Positions 38,495 through 48,550 of a DNA stretch of 64,000 nt are shown here, piece by piece. Position 1 is the first letter of the stretch. Every line of letters begins with the position of its first letter. The notes under the pieces are model-generated. The model was given only the letters and a program-made list of their open reading frames with translations, had not been told where the DNA came from and did no database searches. The stretch is from Komagataeibacter saccharivorans (GTDB lineage Bacteria > Pseudomonadota > Alphaproteobacteria > Acetobacterales > Acetobacteraceae), in the NCBI RefSeq assembly GCF_003207825.1, contig NZ_NKTY01000001.1:62001-126000 (forward strand), read 5' to 3'. A program made the translations under genes and the position numbers.

Positions 38495-39436
38495 TGGGTC
38501 GCGCTGCCAGAAAAAGGTCAGCTCATGTTTGTTGTGCCACAGATGCAGCACATGACCACCCGGAATGGCGGCGAAGGCTTCCGCCGTTTCATGATCGGTC
38601 TCGCCCTGAAATTTGATGGTCATGACAATCCGGCTGGCGCGTCCCGATGCGATCCACCGCCGCGCCAGCGCCAGCAGCCGCGCGGGATAGGCAATGATAT
38701 CCGAAAACAGCCAGTCCACCGGCGCGCAGCTTTCCGGGTCAAGGCCGAACGCACTTTCATACCGGCAGGTTACATTGGGCAGGCTGGCGACATTATCCGC
38801 CAGCGGTGAGCGGTCGATGGCCGTAACCTGCGCCCCGGAACCTGCGGCAACCCATGTCCATCCGCCCGGACAGGCCCCGAGATCAAGACAGGTCTCCCCC
38901 GCCACCGGCCAGCGACCAAGCCGCAGCAGGGCTTCCCATAGCTTGAGATAGGCCCGCGACGGCGGATCGGTGCGGTTTTCAACGAACGGAACCTCACCAT
39001 TCACGAAAGGCGAGGTTTTTGTTCGCGACAGCAGCAGCCGATCAGCGCAAAGCAGCGTCCATGCCCCCAGATGGGCTGTCGGCGCGGCAGCGGGAAACGT
39101 AAAGGGTTTGGGGCGTAGCGGCGGCAGGGCATCCGTTATCAGGGCGCTGCGACGATGCAGCATGGGCACGTATCCCGCCCAGTTGCGCTGGATCGCCCGC
39201 ATGATGCGCGCCGCCCCCTTGATGGAGGGGACATCATGCATTTCCGGCTCACGCCACGTCTCCAGCGCCCACAGGCTGTTCACCGGCGGCGCGGCGGACA
39301 GCGCCAGACGCCCATGCCAGCACAGATCGCCAGCCCCCTTGCGCTGGAGTTCCTGCTCCAGCACGGGTTCAAAATCCGGCGGCGCCAGATAGGCGCTGCG
39401 AACCGGCCATGGCGGCAATGTCGCTTCCACCTGCAT
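38489..39436 (-). CDS. RlmM-like rRNA 2'-O-methyltransferase
   Basis: A 315-residue SAM-dependent methyltransferase that resembles RlmM (2'-O-methylation of C2498 in 23S rRNA). It has PPSRAYLKLWEAL, then motif I LDLGACPGGWTW (about 203-214), the SDI motif and the catalytic-type Lys in IKFQGET. The N-terminal region is shorter and divergent compared with E. coli RlmM. The start at 39436 overlaps the DUF423 gene (ATGA). The exact RNA target is an inference. Confidence 0.8.
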   Translation of the reverse strand: MQVEATLPPWPVRSAYLAPPDFEPVLEQELQRKGAGDLCWHGRLALSAAPPVNSLWALETWREPEMHDVPSIKGAARIMRAIQRNWAGYVPMLHRRSALITDALPPLRPKPFTFPAAAPTAHLGAWTLLCADRLLLSRTKTSPFVNGEVPFVENRTDPPSRAYLKLWEALLRLGRWPVAGETCLDLGACPGGWTWVAAGSGAQVTAIDRSPLADNVASLPNVTCRYESAFGLDPESCAPVDWLFSDIIAYPARLLALARRWIASGRASRIVMTIKFQGETDHETAEAFAAIPGGHVLHLWHNKHELTFFWQRDPS

Positions 39437-39822
39437 CACGACCGCAGCACTCCCACAGCCAGCAGCAGCCACGCCAGCATCAGCATTGTCCCACCTGTAG
39501 GCGCGATCGGACCGGGATGGATGCCCCAGAAAGCCGTAAGCGACACCCCCACACTGAACAGCAGCGTACCCGCCGCCATAAGACTGCCCGATAGCGAAAT
39601 CAGCACCCGGCAGCCCTGCTGGATCATGAGAACGGAAATACCGATAATGGCAAGGGCATGCCACATCTGCATCTGGATTGCCTGACGCGCCATGTCACGT
39701 CCGCCCTCGGCAAAGAAATGATCGGGCAGATGAGTGGTCAGCGCGCCCCCCATAACACCAGAAAATGCAGCCAGCGCCGCAAAACACAAAAGAAACCGGA
39801 CAACAGTAGGCATTCGGGGCAT
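39436..39822 (-). CDS. DUF423 (YgdD-like) membrane protein
   Basis: About 128 residues with four hydrophobic segments. The family pattern is visible as GVMGGALTTHLPDH near the start, then QMWHALAIIG and SVGVSLTAFWGIHPGPIAPTGGTMLMLAW. The function is unknown across the family; it often lies beside RlmM-type genes, as here. The start is either 39822 or 39813; neither has a clear ribosome-binding site. Confidence 0.85.
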   Translation of the reverse strand: MPRMPTVVRFLLCFAALAAFSGVMGGALTTHLPDHFFAEGGRDMARQAIQMQMWHALAIIGISVLMIQQGCRVLISLSGSLMAAGTLLFSVGVSLTAFWGIHPGPIAPTGGTMLMLAWLLLAVGVLRS

Positions 39823-39954
39823 CCGCAAAACATGATGACAAGCCGCACGGAACGCGGGCGGCCACACACTAGCCCCAGCACCGCCCCATCGTATAGGTCA
39901 GCCAGACGGAACCCGCCCATGCATGCGCGCGCATGACGTTTCATCCCTACGACA

Positions 39955-40310
39955 GGCATGACCGGGTCCGGTCAGGTTCCGATACAACTACAGAATTAAA
40001 CAATAATTACAAAATTATGAATAATATGTATAATTTTATGTTTATTATTAATTATACACACGAAAAATAAAAACAATAAATATAAATAAACACGCAAAAC
40101 CATTGAGGTGTAATATTTTTACTTTATATGGAGAATTTTAATCCATAATTATTGCAATCCCTGCACTTATCTTAAAATCATGAGCGTTTCCAACGCCCGC
40201 ACGCCCTTCATTCAAGATCGGGATCGCCTTTGTAAGGCTTCAGGAAACTGATAAACTGCCGATGCGATCAGTAAAACAGACTGAATGTTACACGTCAGGA
40301 AGCCGACAAT
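39955..40310. other. AT-rich intergenic stretch with no gene
   Basis: About 350 bases between the divergent DUF423 and DUF4142 genes. The part from about 39985 to 40160 is over 80% A+T, unlike the surrounding 60-65% G+C, and holds only short frames of fewer than 40 codons. The rightmost 100 bases return to ordinary composition and should hold the promoter and AGGA site of the DUF4142 gene. No RNA gene or repeat was recognised. Confidence 0.6.
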
Positions 40311-40853
40311 ATGAAAAAATCCGCCGTATGGTTCCTCTGTGCGTCTGTTACCCTTCTTCCCGCTACCGGCATGGCTGCCCCCGCGCCGGAACCGGCAGCC
40401 ACGCCTGAACCCCTGACTGAATCCGATACTACCTTTTCCGAGAATGTTTCCGCACTGAACGGTTTTGAAATCACCATTTCAAAGCTGGGCGCAAAGCAGG
40501 CCAAACGGCGCAAAATTCAGGAAATGGCTGAAGATGCCCTGAAAATGCATACAGCCAACCAGAAAGCCCTCCTCGCCCTGACCCGCAAGCACGGGCTTAC
40601 GCTGCATGAGGAAATGAGTCCGGACGAGCAGCAGATTGCTGATACCCTCAAAACCGAAAGCGGCGCCAAATTCGAACGGGACTTCCTGGATATCGAGGCA
40701 CAGGCCACAAGCGACGCACTGGCCATGTTCCAGAACGAGGCGGAATCCGCTTCCGACCCTGACCTGAAAGCTTATGCATCCAGCACGGCGGACACCCTCC
40801 AGACCCATCTGGCCGATACCATGAAACTGGGCGCCAGCAAGCCGAGCCGCTGA
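40311..40853 (+). CDS. DUF4142 secreted protein
   Basis: A 180-residue protein with an N-terminal signal peptide ending near ATGMAAP and a Pro/Ala/Glu-rich spacer, then a helical DUF4142 domain (ferritin-like four-helix region, about 40-175). FEITISKLGAKQAKRRKIQEMAED (two parts) and FERDFLDIEAQ are the family-like segments, though the usual His-rich sites are weak. Its role is unknown; it is presumably periplasmic. AGGA lies 10 bases before the ATG. Confidence 0.75.
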   Translation: MKKSAVWFLCASVTLLPATGMAAPAPEPAATPEPLTESDTTFSENVSALNGFEITISKLGAKQAKRRKIQEMAEDALKMHTANQKALLALTRKHGLTLHEEMSPDEQQIADTLKTESGAKFERDFLDIEAQATSDALAMFQNEAESASDPDLKAYASSTADTLQTHLADTMKLGASKPSR

Positions 40854-40894
40854 GCATCCTCCAGCCTCACTCCCGACTTCATACAGGCAAAGAC

Positions 40895-41467
40895 ATGAGC
40901 ATCCGCATTGACCAGATCGTGACGCGCGGCGGCGATACGGGCCAGACCTCGCTAGGCAATGGGGAGCGGGTTGCAAAGGACTCGATCCGGATCGAAGCCC
41001 TTGGCGCACTTGATGAAGCCAATGCCGTAATCGGTCTGCTGCGCGCCACCTTGCCCGCGGGACGCAATGCGCGGTTCATCGCCTGGGTGCAGGGACTGCT
41101 GTTTGATGTGGGCGGCGCGATATGCATTCCCGCCAACCCGCCACGCGCCCTGCCCCACGCTGCCGCAGCCCTGCAGGCGATGGAAGACGAAGTCGCAGTC
41201 CTGCGCGCGCAGGTGCCTCCCTTACGCAGTTTCATCCTGCCCGGTGGCACCACGGCGGCGGCCCATGCCCATCTTGCACGTACGGTCGTCCGCCGTGCGG
41301 AACGGCGGCTGACCACCCTTGCGCGACAGGAAGATATCGGGACGGATATTCCAGCATGCATGAACAGGCTCTCGGACTACCTGTTCGTGCTGGGCCGTCA
41401 CCTGAACAATAACGGGATGGATGACCTGACATGGGCGCCCGCCTCCCCGCCACCCGGAACGGACTGA
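40895..41467 (+). CDS. PduO-type cob(I)alamin adenosyltransferase
   Basis: Transfers adenosyl from ATP to cob(I)alamin to make coenzyme B12. The 190-residue protein has the N-terminal ATP-binding RGGDTGQTSLGNGERV (about 11-26), the ALGALDEANAVIGL helix, RTVVRRAERR (about 129-138) and the C-terminal MNRLSDYLFVLGRHLN. No cobalamin riboswitch was recognised upstream. Adenosylcobalamin or B12-binding radical SAM enzymes such as HpnR may be users, but this is only inference. Confidence 0.92.
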   Translation: MSIRIDQIVTRGGDTGQTSLGNGERVAKDSIRIEALGALDEANAVIGLLRATLPAGRNARFIAWVQGLLFDVGGAICIPANPPRALPHAAAALQAMEDEVAVLRAQVPPLRSFILPGGTTAAAHAHLARTVVRRAERRLTTLARQEDIGTDIPACMNRLSDYLFVLGRHLNNNGMDDLTWAPASPPPGTD

Positions 41468-41482
41468 CGGGCTACATCCGTT

Positions 41483-42058
41483 TTACGCAGGCAGTTGGGC
41501 CAGATGGGCGCAGGCCTGTTCAGCCAGATGTTCCTGCGGGGCGGTAACGTCGAGCGCCATCACCACTTCCTCATGCATGTCCGGCTCTTCCAGCGTCTCG
41601 AACTGGCTGTCGAGCATGGTTGCGGGCATGAAGTGGCCGGTGCGCTGCTGCAGGCGCGGCGCGATGTCTTCCTTGCTACCCTTGAGGTAGACAAAACACA
41701 CATCCTGACTGCCATTTGCGATACGCTCACGGTATTCCCGCTTCAGGGATGAACACGTCACGATGCCGCACTGCCGCTGGGCGCCCCATGCCTTGACCTG
41801 ATCCGCGATCCGGTCAAGCCAGGGCGCGCGGTCCGCATCCGTCAACGGAATGCCACGGCTCATGAGATCTATGTTGTTTTCCGTGTGCAGGTCGTCGCCT
41901 TCGATGACCGGCCAGCCCAGACGCTCGGCAATAAGGTGGGCGACCGTGCTCTTGCCACAGCCGGACACCCCCATGACGATCAGTACACAGGGACGCCCTG
42001 CCTGCCTGAGCCTGCGTGAGAGGGAAACCGTATCCATATTCTGACTAACGTCACACAT
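41483..42058 (-). CDS. gntK: Gluconokinase
   Basis: Phosphorylates gluconate to 6-phosphogluconate and so feeds gluconate into the pentose phosphate route, important in acetic acid bacteria that oxidise glucose outside the cell. The P-loop GVSGCGKST is at 30-38; EGDDLH and the LKREYRERI lid segment, then RTGHFMPATMLDSQFETLE, are GntK signatures. The ATG at 42058 is used; a second in-frame ATG at 42037 would still keep the P-loop. Confidence 0.95.
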   Translation of the reverse strand: MCDVSQNMDTVSLSRRLRQAGRPCVLIVMGVSGCGKSTVAHLIAERLGWPVIEGDDLHTENNIDLMSRGIPLTDADRAPWLDRIADQVKAWGAQRQCGIVTCSSLKREYRERIANGSQDVCFVYLKGSKEDIAPRLQQRTGHFMPATMLDSQFETLEEPDMHEEVVMALDVTAPQEHLAEQACAHLAQLPA

Positions 42059-42188
42059 TCCGTATCTGCCGGATATTATCGGGGAAAATCATCGGCCCTT
42101 ATCTGGACCACGGGACAGGTCTAATGCAAGTGCCGGTCATGACCATGCCTGCCAATACAGAGCGTGCCACTTCCGTCATTACAAAGGG

Positions 42189-42416
42189 AGTGAAAATATT
42201 TTCAACCACAACGGGCAAATCTATTTATCGTTCCCGGATGCGACAGGATACGCACAGATAGTTTATTTAAAAAAATATTATGTAACAACAACTGGAGCAT
42301 CCGATTATTGTAATCTTATTTATACCCTTGCGTTCCCTTATGAAAATGAATTATACAAACAGAATTACCAAAAAACGGGCACCATTGGAATATCGGCATT
42401 AGGAATAGTTTCCTAA
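42189..42416 (+). pseudogene. Headless AT-rich coding remnant (about 75 codons)
   Basis: A frame with clear protein-like composition but no start codon: SENIFNHNGQIYLSFPDATG, then YAQIVYLKKYYVTTTGASDY, CNLIYTLAFPYENELYK and a final GTIGISALGIVS before TAA. The stretch is about 65% A+T and uses AT-ending codons, unlike its neighbours. The frame stays open upstream into the gntK region but without sense-like composition or ATG/GTG. I cannot name the family. The most likely reading is the C-terminal end of a gene acquired by transfer and then truncated. A 40-codon frame from the ATG at 42139 overlaps its start in another frame and could be the separated N-terminus after a frameshift. Confidence 0.55.
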
Positions 42417-42470
42417 AATGCGATTTCAGTCACATTCTTCATGGTGCATTGAGTTATCGAGAGTTCCGCT

Positions 42471-43139
42471 GTGTCATCTTATAACGATTTTCTTTCCTTC
42501 CCGAAGGAAGAAGACCAGAATTCCCACCGAGAAGAAGTAAACGAATCTGCATTCCGGCAGGCGCTTGAGCGACTGGGCAAAGGCAAGCCCGCGCCCCGCA
42601 ATGCGGGCGGCGGCAACAAACCCGCCCAGGCCAAGCAGCGTCCCCCGCGCCAGGCCGACCCCACGCAGCGCCGCCGCAAGTTCGTGCAGGATGGCGAAGT
42701 CCGGGTCGAACACCAGTCGCTGGTAACGGGCCGCGCCACGCCGCGTGTCATGCACGCCCAGCAGGAAGACCGGAGCGAAACCGACCATCTGCGCCACAAG
42801 GTCCAGTTTGAGCTTAAGCTGCGCGAACAGGCGGAACTGCGCCTGTCGGAAGCGCAGGCCCAGATCCGTTCCCTGACCACCCGCATCGGCCATGCCGATG
42901 TCATCGCCGCCGAACACAAGGAAAAGCTGGCGACCCGTGATGCGGAAATGCTGGCCCTGCGCGCCGAACTGTACACGGCACGCGAAGAAATCGCCCAGTT
43001 GCGTGAAGAACTGAGCCGCCAGAAAAGCCGGCAGCGCACCGCAGAGGCACGCCCGGCACCCACCCCGGCTCCGGCCCCCGCCATGACGCAAGAAACCGAA
43101 CAGGACGAGCCGGAACCCGTCAAATGGTGGCTGCGCTAA
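42471..43139 (+). CDS. Coiled-coil protein of unknown function
   Basis: A 222-residue soluble protein starting with GTG at 42471. The N-terminal third is basic and Pro/Gln-rich (KPAPRNAGGGNKPAQAKQRP, about 39-58). Residues about 108-182 form a long Glu/Leu/Arg coiled coil (ELKLREQAELRLSEAQAQIR), and the tail is a Pro/Ala linker ending in an acidic run and KWWLR. No known domain is recognised. The ending WWLR motif may anchor it to a partner or membrane, but this is a guess. The following membrane gene starts 36 bases later. Confidence 0.7.
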   Translation: MSSYNDFLSFPKEEDQNSHREEVNESAFRQALERLGKGKPAPRNAGGGNKPAQAKQRPPRQADPTQRRRKFVQDGEVRVEHQSLVTGRATPRVMHAQQEDRSETDHLRHKVQFELKLREQAELRLSEAQAQIRSLTTRIGHADVIAAEHKEKLATRDAEMLALRAELYTAREEIAQLREELSRQKSRQRTAEARPAPTPAPAPAMTQETEQDEPEPVKWWLR

Positions 43140-43175
43140 CACCCTGCCTTTCGACACAGCCGGTACCCAGCGCAT

Positions 43176-43655
43176 ATGGACAGTAATCAACCGCGACAGA
43201 ACGCGGCGGCACGCCAGCGGCAGGTCGGCCTCGTCATTGTCGCGGCCTGCACCAGCGCCAGTCTGGCAATAGAAATACTGCTACCGCTGGTCAGCGGGCT
43301 GGTAAACCTGCTGCGTGACATACTGGGCGTACTGATCCTGCCCTTTTCCTTCATGTTCGGACTGGGCAACCCGGTGGGACAGTCCCCCGCATTGCTGCGC
43401 CTGCTGTCCGACATGGGCATGCAGACACAGATGCATCCATGGCGGCTGGTCGCGGCGGCCGTGCTGGAACTGGTGGCAGTTTTCCTGTTTGTCATTGCTG
43501 AACGGCTGGGTGGCCGCACCGGCTACATGGGGGCCTGCCTTGCCTCTGTCGGGGCCATCATCCTGTCCGGCCTGCCGCTGGGCACACCGCTCCTGCCCGC
43601 CATCGTGACGGAGGGGGTCTTCCTGCTCTGCCCCCCCACGCCCGACCCGGACTAG
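43176..43655 (+). CDS. Membrane protein of unknown function
   Basis: A 159-residue protein with three to four hydrophobic segments (about 17-37, 44-60, 92-108 and 117-135). No recognised motif. It follows the coiled-coil gene closely and probably shares its transcript; its end faces the convergent aminotransferase gene, ten bases away. Confidence 0.65.
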   Translation: MDSNQPRQNAAARQRQVGLVIVAACTSASLAIEILLPLVSGLVNLLRDILGVLILPFSFMFGLGNPVGQSPALLRLLSDMGMQTQMHPWRLVAAAVLELVAVFLFVIAERLGGRTGYMGACLASVGAIILSGLPLGTPLLPAIVTEGVFLLCPPTPDPD

Positions 43656-43665
43656 GCTTGCCCGG

Positions 43666-44904
43666 TTATCCGGTCAGTCCGTCAACCAGCCGCGCAATCC
43701 GTGCGCAGGCTTCCCTGAGGATATCATCACTGGTGGCATAGGACAGGCGCAGATAAGGCCCCTGCCCGAAGGCGCTGCCATGCACCAGAGCCACATGCTG
43801 CTCGTTCAGCAGGGCGATGGCAAAATCCTCATCCGTTTTCAGCAACTGCCCCCCAGCAGTCGTGCGCCCCATGCAGGCCGCAATACCCGGATAGGCATAA
43901 AACGCCCCGTGCGGCATGGCACAGGTCAGCCCCGGTATGTTCCGCAGGGTGGACACAACCAGCTTGCGCCGACGGTCATATACCGCGCACATCTGCGCGA
44001 TAATATCCGGCGGCCCGTCAAGGGCGGCGGCGGCGGCGGCCTGACTTATGGAACAGATCCCTGATGTCGCACTGCCCTGAATGGCCGTCATGGCGCGGAT
44101 AAGGGGTACGGGACCGCCCACGTAACCCACGCGCCAGCCTGTCATGGCATAGGCTTTCGACACGCCGTTAAGTGTCAGGATACGGCCCTTCAGGTCGGGG
44201 GCAACGGCGGCAAGCGAGACGTGGCGCTGACCGTCATAGATCAGGTGTTCATATATTTCGTCCGACAGCACATGGACATGCGGATGCCGCCGCAGCACCT
44301 CGGCTATGGCTTCAAGATCCGCCCGCCCCATCGTGCCACCGGTTGGATTGTTGGGGAAGTTGAGGACAAGCCATTTTGTGCGCGGAGTGATCGCGGCCTC
44401 AAGGGCCGCCGCCGTCAGCCGGAAACCATCGGCTTCGTGGCAGTCGGCATAGACCGGCGTGCCCCCGAATATCTGCACGATCAGCGGATAGCTGACCCAG
44501 TACGGCCGGGGAATGACCACTTCGTCCCCCGGCTGCACGGTCGCCATGAAGGCATTGAAAATGACCTGCTTGCCGCCATTGGACACCATAATTTCGGCAG
44601 GCGCGTATTCCAGCGCGTTTTCGCGCGCGAATTTGCGGGCAATTGCTGCCTTGAGCGCGGGCGTGCCATCCACGGGCGGATATTTTGTCTGTCCGTCGAG
44701 CGCCGCACGGTGGGCAGCCTCGATCACGGCGGCAGGGGTCGCGAAATCCGGCTCCCCCAAGGCGAGGGAGAGCACTTTCTCCCCCTGTGCGCGCAGGGTA
44801 CGCGCGCGCTGCGCCATGGCGATGGTTGCCGGCACGCCCAGACGGTCCATACGCTGCGCGAACAGCGGATGGGCGGTGTCCCCGCCCTTGTCCATCACGC
44901 CCAT
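43666..44904 (-). CDS. Class I/II PLP-dependent aminotransferase (second of a tandem pair)
   Basis: A 412-residue aminotransferase of the aspartate aminotransferase Ib group. The PLP-binding lysine is Lys250 in [28 protein letters not shown] and NFPNNPTGG are also typical. It begins two bases after the stop of the upstream paralogue. The two proteins share the same motif order but differ widely outside the active site, so they may serve different amino acids. It could act on aspartate, aromatic or other amino acids; the sequence alone does not decide. Confidence 0.9.
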   Translation of the reverse strand: MGVMDKGGDTAHPLFAQRMDRLGVPATIAMAQRARTLRAQGEKVLSLALGEPDFATPAAVIEAAHRAALDGQTKYPPVDGTPALKAAIARKFARENALEYAPAEIMVSNGGKQVIFNAFMATVQPGDEVVIPRPYWVSYPLIVQIFGGTPVYADCHEADGFRLTAAALEAAITPRTKWLVLNFPNNPTGGTMGRADLEAIAEVLRRHPHVHVLSDEIYEHLIYDGQRHVSLAAVAPDLKGRILTLNGVSKAYAMTGWRVGYVGGPVPLIRAMTAIQGSATSGICSISQAAAAAALDGPPDIIAQMCAVYDRRRKLVVSTLRNIPGLTCAMPHGAFYAYPGIAACMGRTTAGGQLLKTDEDFAIALLNEQHVALVHGSAFGQGPYLRLSYATSDDILREACARIARLVDGLTG

Positions 44905-44905
44905 T

Positions 44906-47049
<2,144 letters not shown>

Positions 47050-47275
47050 TATTCAATCAATAACAGGCGTGTAGGGAAAAATTGTTCCTGTTGCGCGTTC
47101 CAGAAGCACGATGACGGGAACCATACGGCTGTTCCGCCATGTCTTGCCACACCATGCAGGGTCTGCAATAGATTCAACAGTTACCTGACGACGACGCACA
47201 TCACAGGCGTTCGCTTCGGAACATAGCAGAGTACGCCTGCGTATCGTGCGGCGGCATTCGGAAAGGAATGCGTCC

Positions 47276-47836
47276 GTGCCCTGTGACAGTCAATACTTGC
47301 CTGCCCTGGTCCTGAATGCCGATTTCAGGCCACTGTCCTATTTCCCGCTTTCCCTGTGGTCATGGCAGGATGCCATCCGCGCCGTCTGGCTGGACCGCGT
47401 ATCGGTACTGAGTGAATACGACACCGTCGTCCGCTCCCCTACCCGGAGTCTGCGCCTGCCCAGCGTGATTGCGCTGAAGGACTATATTCCCGCCGCACGC
47501 AAGCCTGCCTTCACCCGCTTCAATGTCTTCCTGCGCGACAACTTTTCCTGCCAGTACTGCAATACCCGCTTCCCCACACAGGAACTGACATTCGACCACG
47601 TCATTCCACGCAGCAAGGGCGGGCGCACAAGCTGGGAAAACGTCGTGACCGCATGCAGCCCGTGCAACCTGATCAAGGGATCGTACATGCCACACCAGAT
47701 CCGCATGTATCCCAGCCGCACCCCTGCACGCCCTTCCAGCCGCAGATTGCAGGAAAACGGACGGGCTTTCCCGCCGAACTATCTGCATGAAAGCTGGCGC
47801 GACTATCTTTACTGGGATACCGAACTGGAAAACTGA
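47276..47836 (+). CDS. HNH endonuclease
   Basis: A 186-residue protein with a C-terminal HNH nuclease domain: zinc ligands CQYC (92-95) and CSPC (127-130), catalytic His108 in FDHVIPRSKGG and Asn122. The N-terminal part ALVLNADFRPLSYFPLS matches the widespread conserved HNH group of alphaproteobacteria, whose role is not well defined. The start is placed at GTG 47276, nine bases after AAGGA; an earlier in-frame GTG at 47246 is weaker. Confidence 0.88.
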   Translation: MPCDSQYLPALVLNADFRPLSYFPLSLWSWQDAIRAVWLDRVSVLSEYDTVVRSPTRSLRLPSVIALKDYIPAARKPAFTRFNVFLRDNFSCQYCNTRFPTQELTFDHVIPRSKGGRTSWENVVTACSPCNLIKGSYMPHQIRMYPSRTPARPSSRRLQENGRAFPPNYLHESWRDYLYWDTELEN

Positions 47837-47856
47837 CGCCGCCCGTTCGCGGCGCA
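47837..47856. terminator. Small hairpin between convergent genes
   Basis: A 6-bp GC stem (CGCCGC/GCGGCG) with a 6-base loop lies directly after the HNH gene stop and before the end of the lipoprotein gene. It has no T-run next to it, so terminator function is weakly supported. Confidence 0.3.
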
Positions 47857-47860
47857 CACG

Positions 47861-48175
47861 CTATTTTGTGTAGCTGTAATCGTATTCATCCGCCAGCTTC
47901 TGAAGGTCCGGCGCGCCGCGCAGGTTAAGCGGCAGCGGGTGGGCCGGGTGCTTCTTCGACCCGAAGATGAAGTTGTGGTCGCTCATACGCTGGCAGGTAT
48001 TGGCGGCGATGGGAAAACTCAGTTGCACGGCGGAACCCATCTGCTGGCGCAGGCACTTTACATCGCTGTCATAAGGCATACGCCCGATTTCGGCGGTGCA
48101 TCCGCCCAGCACAACCAGACCGCATGCCATCAGCCCGAGCCGAGCGGACAGTTTTTCCACAATGTTCAGCTTCAT
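47861..48175 (-). CDS. Small putative lipoprotein of unknown function
   Basis: A 104-residue product with a signal sequence and lipobox VLGGC (Cys26). The mature part carries three further cysteines, two of which (Cys in VKCLRQQM and NTCQRM) may form a disulfide, and ends in ADEYDYSYTK. Not recognised. The start is the ATG at 48175 with GGGG upstream; a longer frame to 48364 lacks a signal sequence. Confidence 0.65.
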   Translation of the reverse strand: MKLNIVEKLSARLGLMACGLVVLGGCTAEIGRMPYDSDVKCLRQQMGSAVQLSFPIAANTCQRMSDHNFIFGSKKHPAHPLPLNLRGAPDLQKLADEYDYSYTK

Positions 48176-48270
48176 TTCGACCCCGTCGCTTAAGCGGTGC
48201 CGACACTGCCACGAAAGTGCGGTCCGCGATAGGGGACAAGACGACACTGCCGTCGCTGCATCGCCCTGAA

Positions 48271-48369
48271 TGCATAGGTGCCCTACCCTGAGTGCCGGGC
48301 ATGAAAAAGAAGCATGCCAGACAGGAAATACCATGCAGGATGCATAGGTATTATCTGACTGCATAGGTG
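48271..48369. repeat. Three copies of TGCATAGGT in the gap before hpnR
   Basis: Identical 9-mers lie at 48271-48279, 48341-48349 and 48360-48368 in the same orientation, spaced 70 and 19 bases apart. They fall in the 375-base gap between the divergent lipoprotein gene and hpnR; the last copy ends about 180 bases before the hpnR start. The rest of the gap is AT-rich towards hpnR and holds no gene that I can see. The repeats may be binding sites for a regulator. Confidence 0.55.
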
Positions 48370-48550
48370 ATATTACCGTGAACTGGATGACAGATGGCGG
48401 TTATATTGTCACCCTCACTCGTTATTCTGATTTTTTTTAAATCGAGTGCGATATATAAGAATTACAAATACATGCTCGCATGGCTGTAAATTTGTTCCAT
48501 GATTGCGTATGCCTGTCGCCCCTGTCCCCATCGATGCCTGAGGTAAAAGA

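Noticed and set aside
39985-40060. A short AT-rich frame as a small gene
   Set aside because: The Asn/Tyr/Ile-rich translation is what random AT-rich sequence gives, and there is no ribosome-binding site.
40854-40894. A cobalamin riboswitch before the adenosyltransferase gene
   Set aside because: The gap is only about 40 bases and lacks the conserved B12-box elements.
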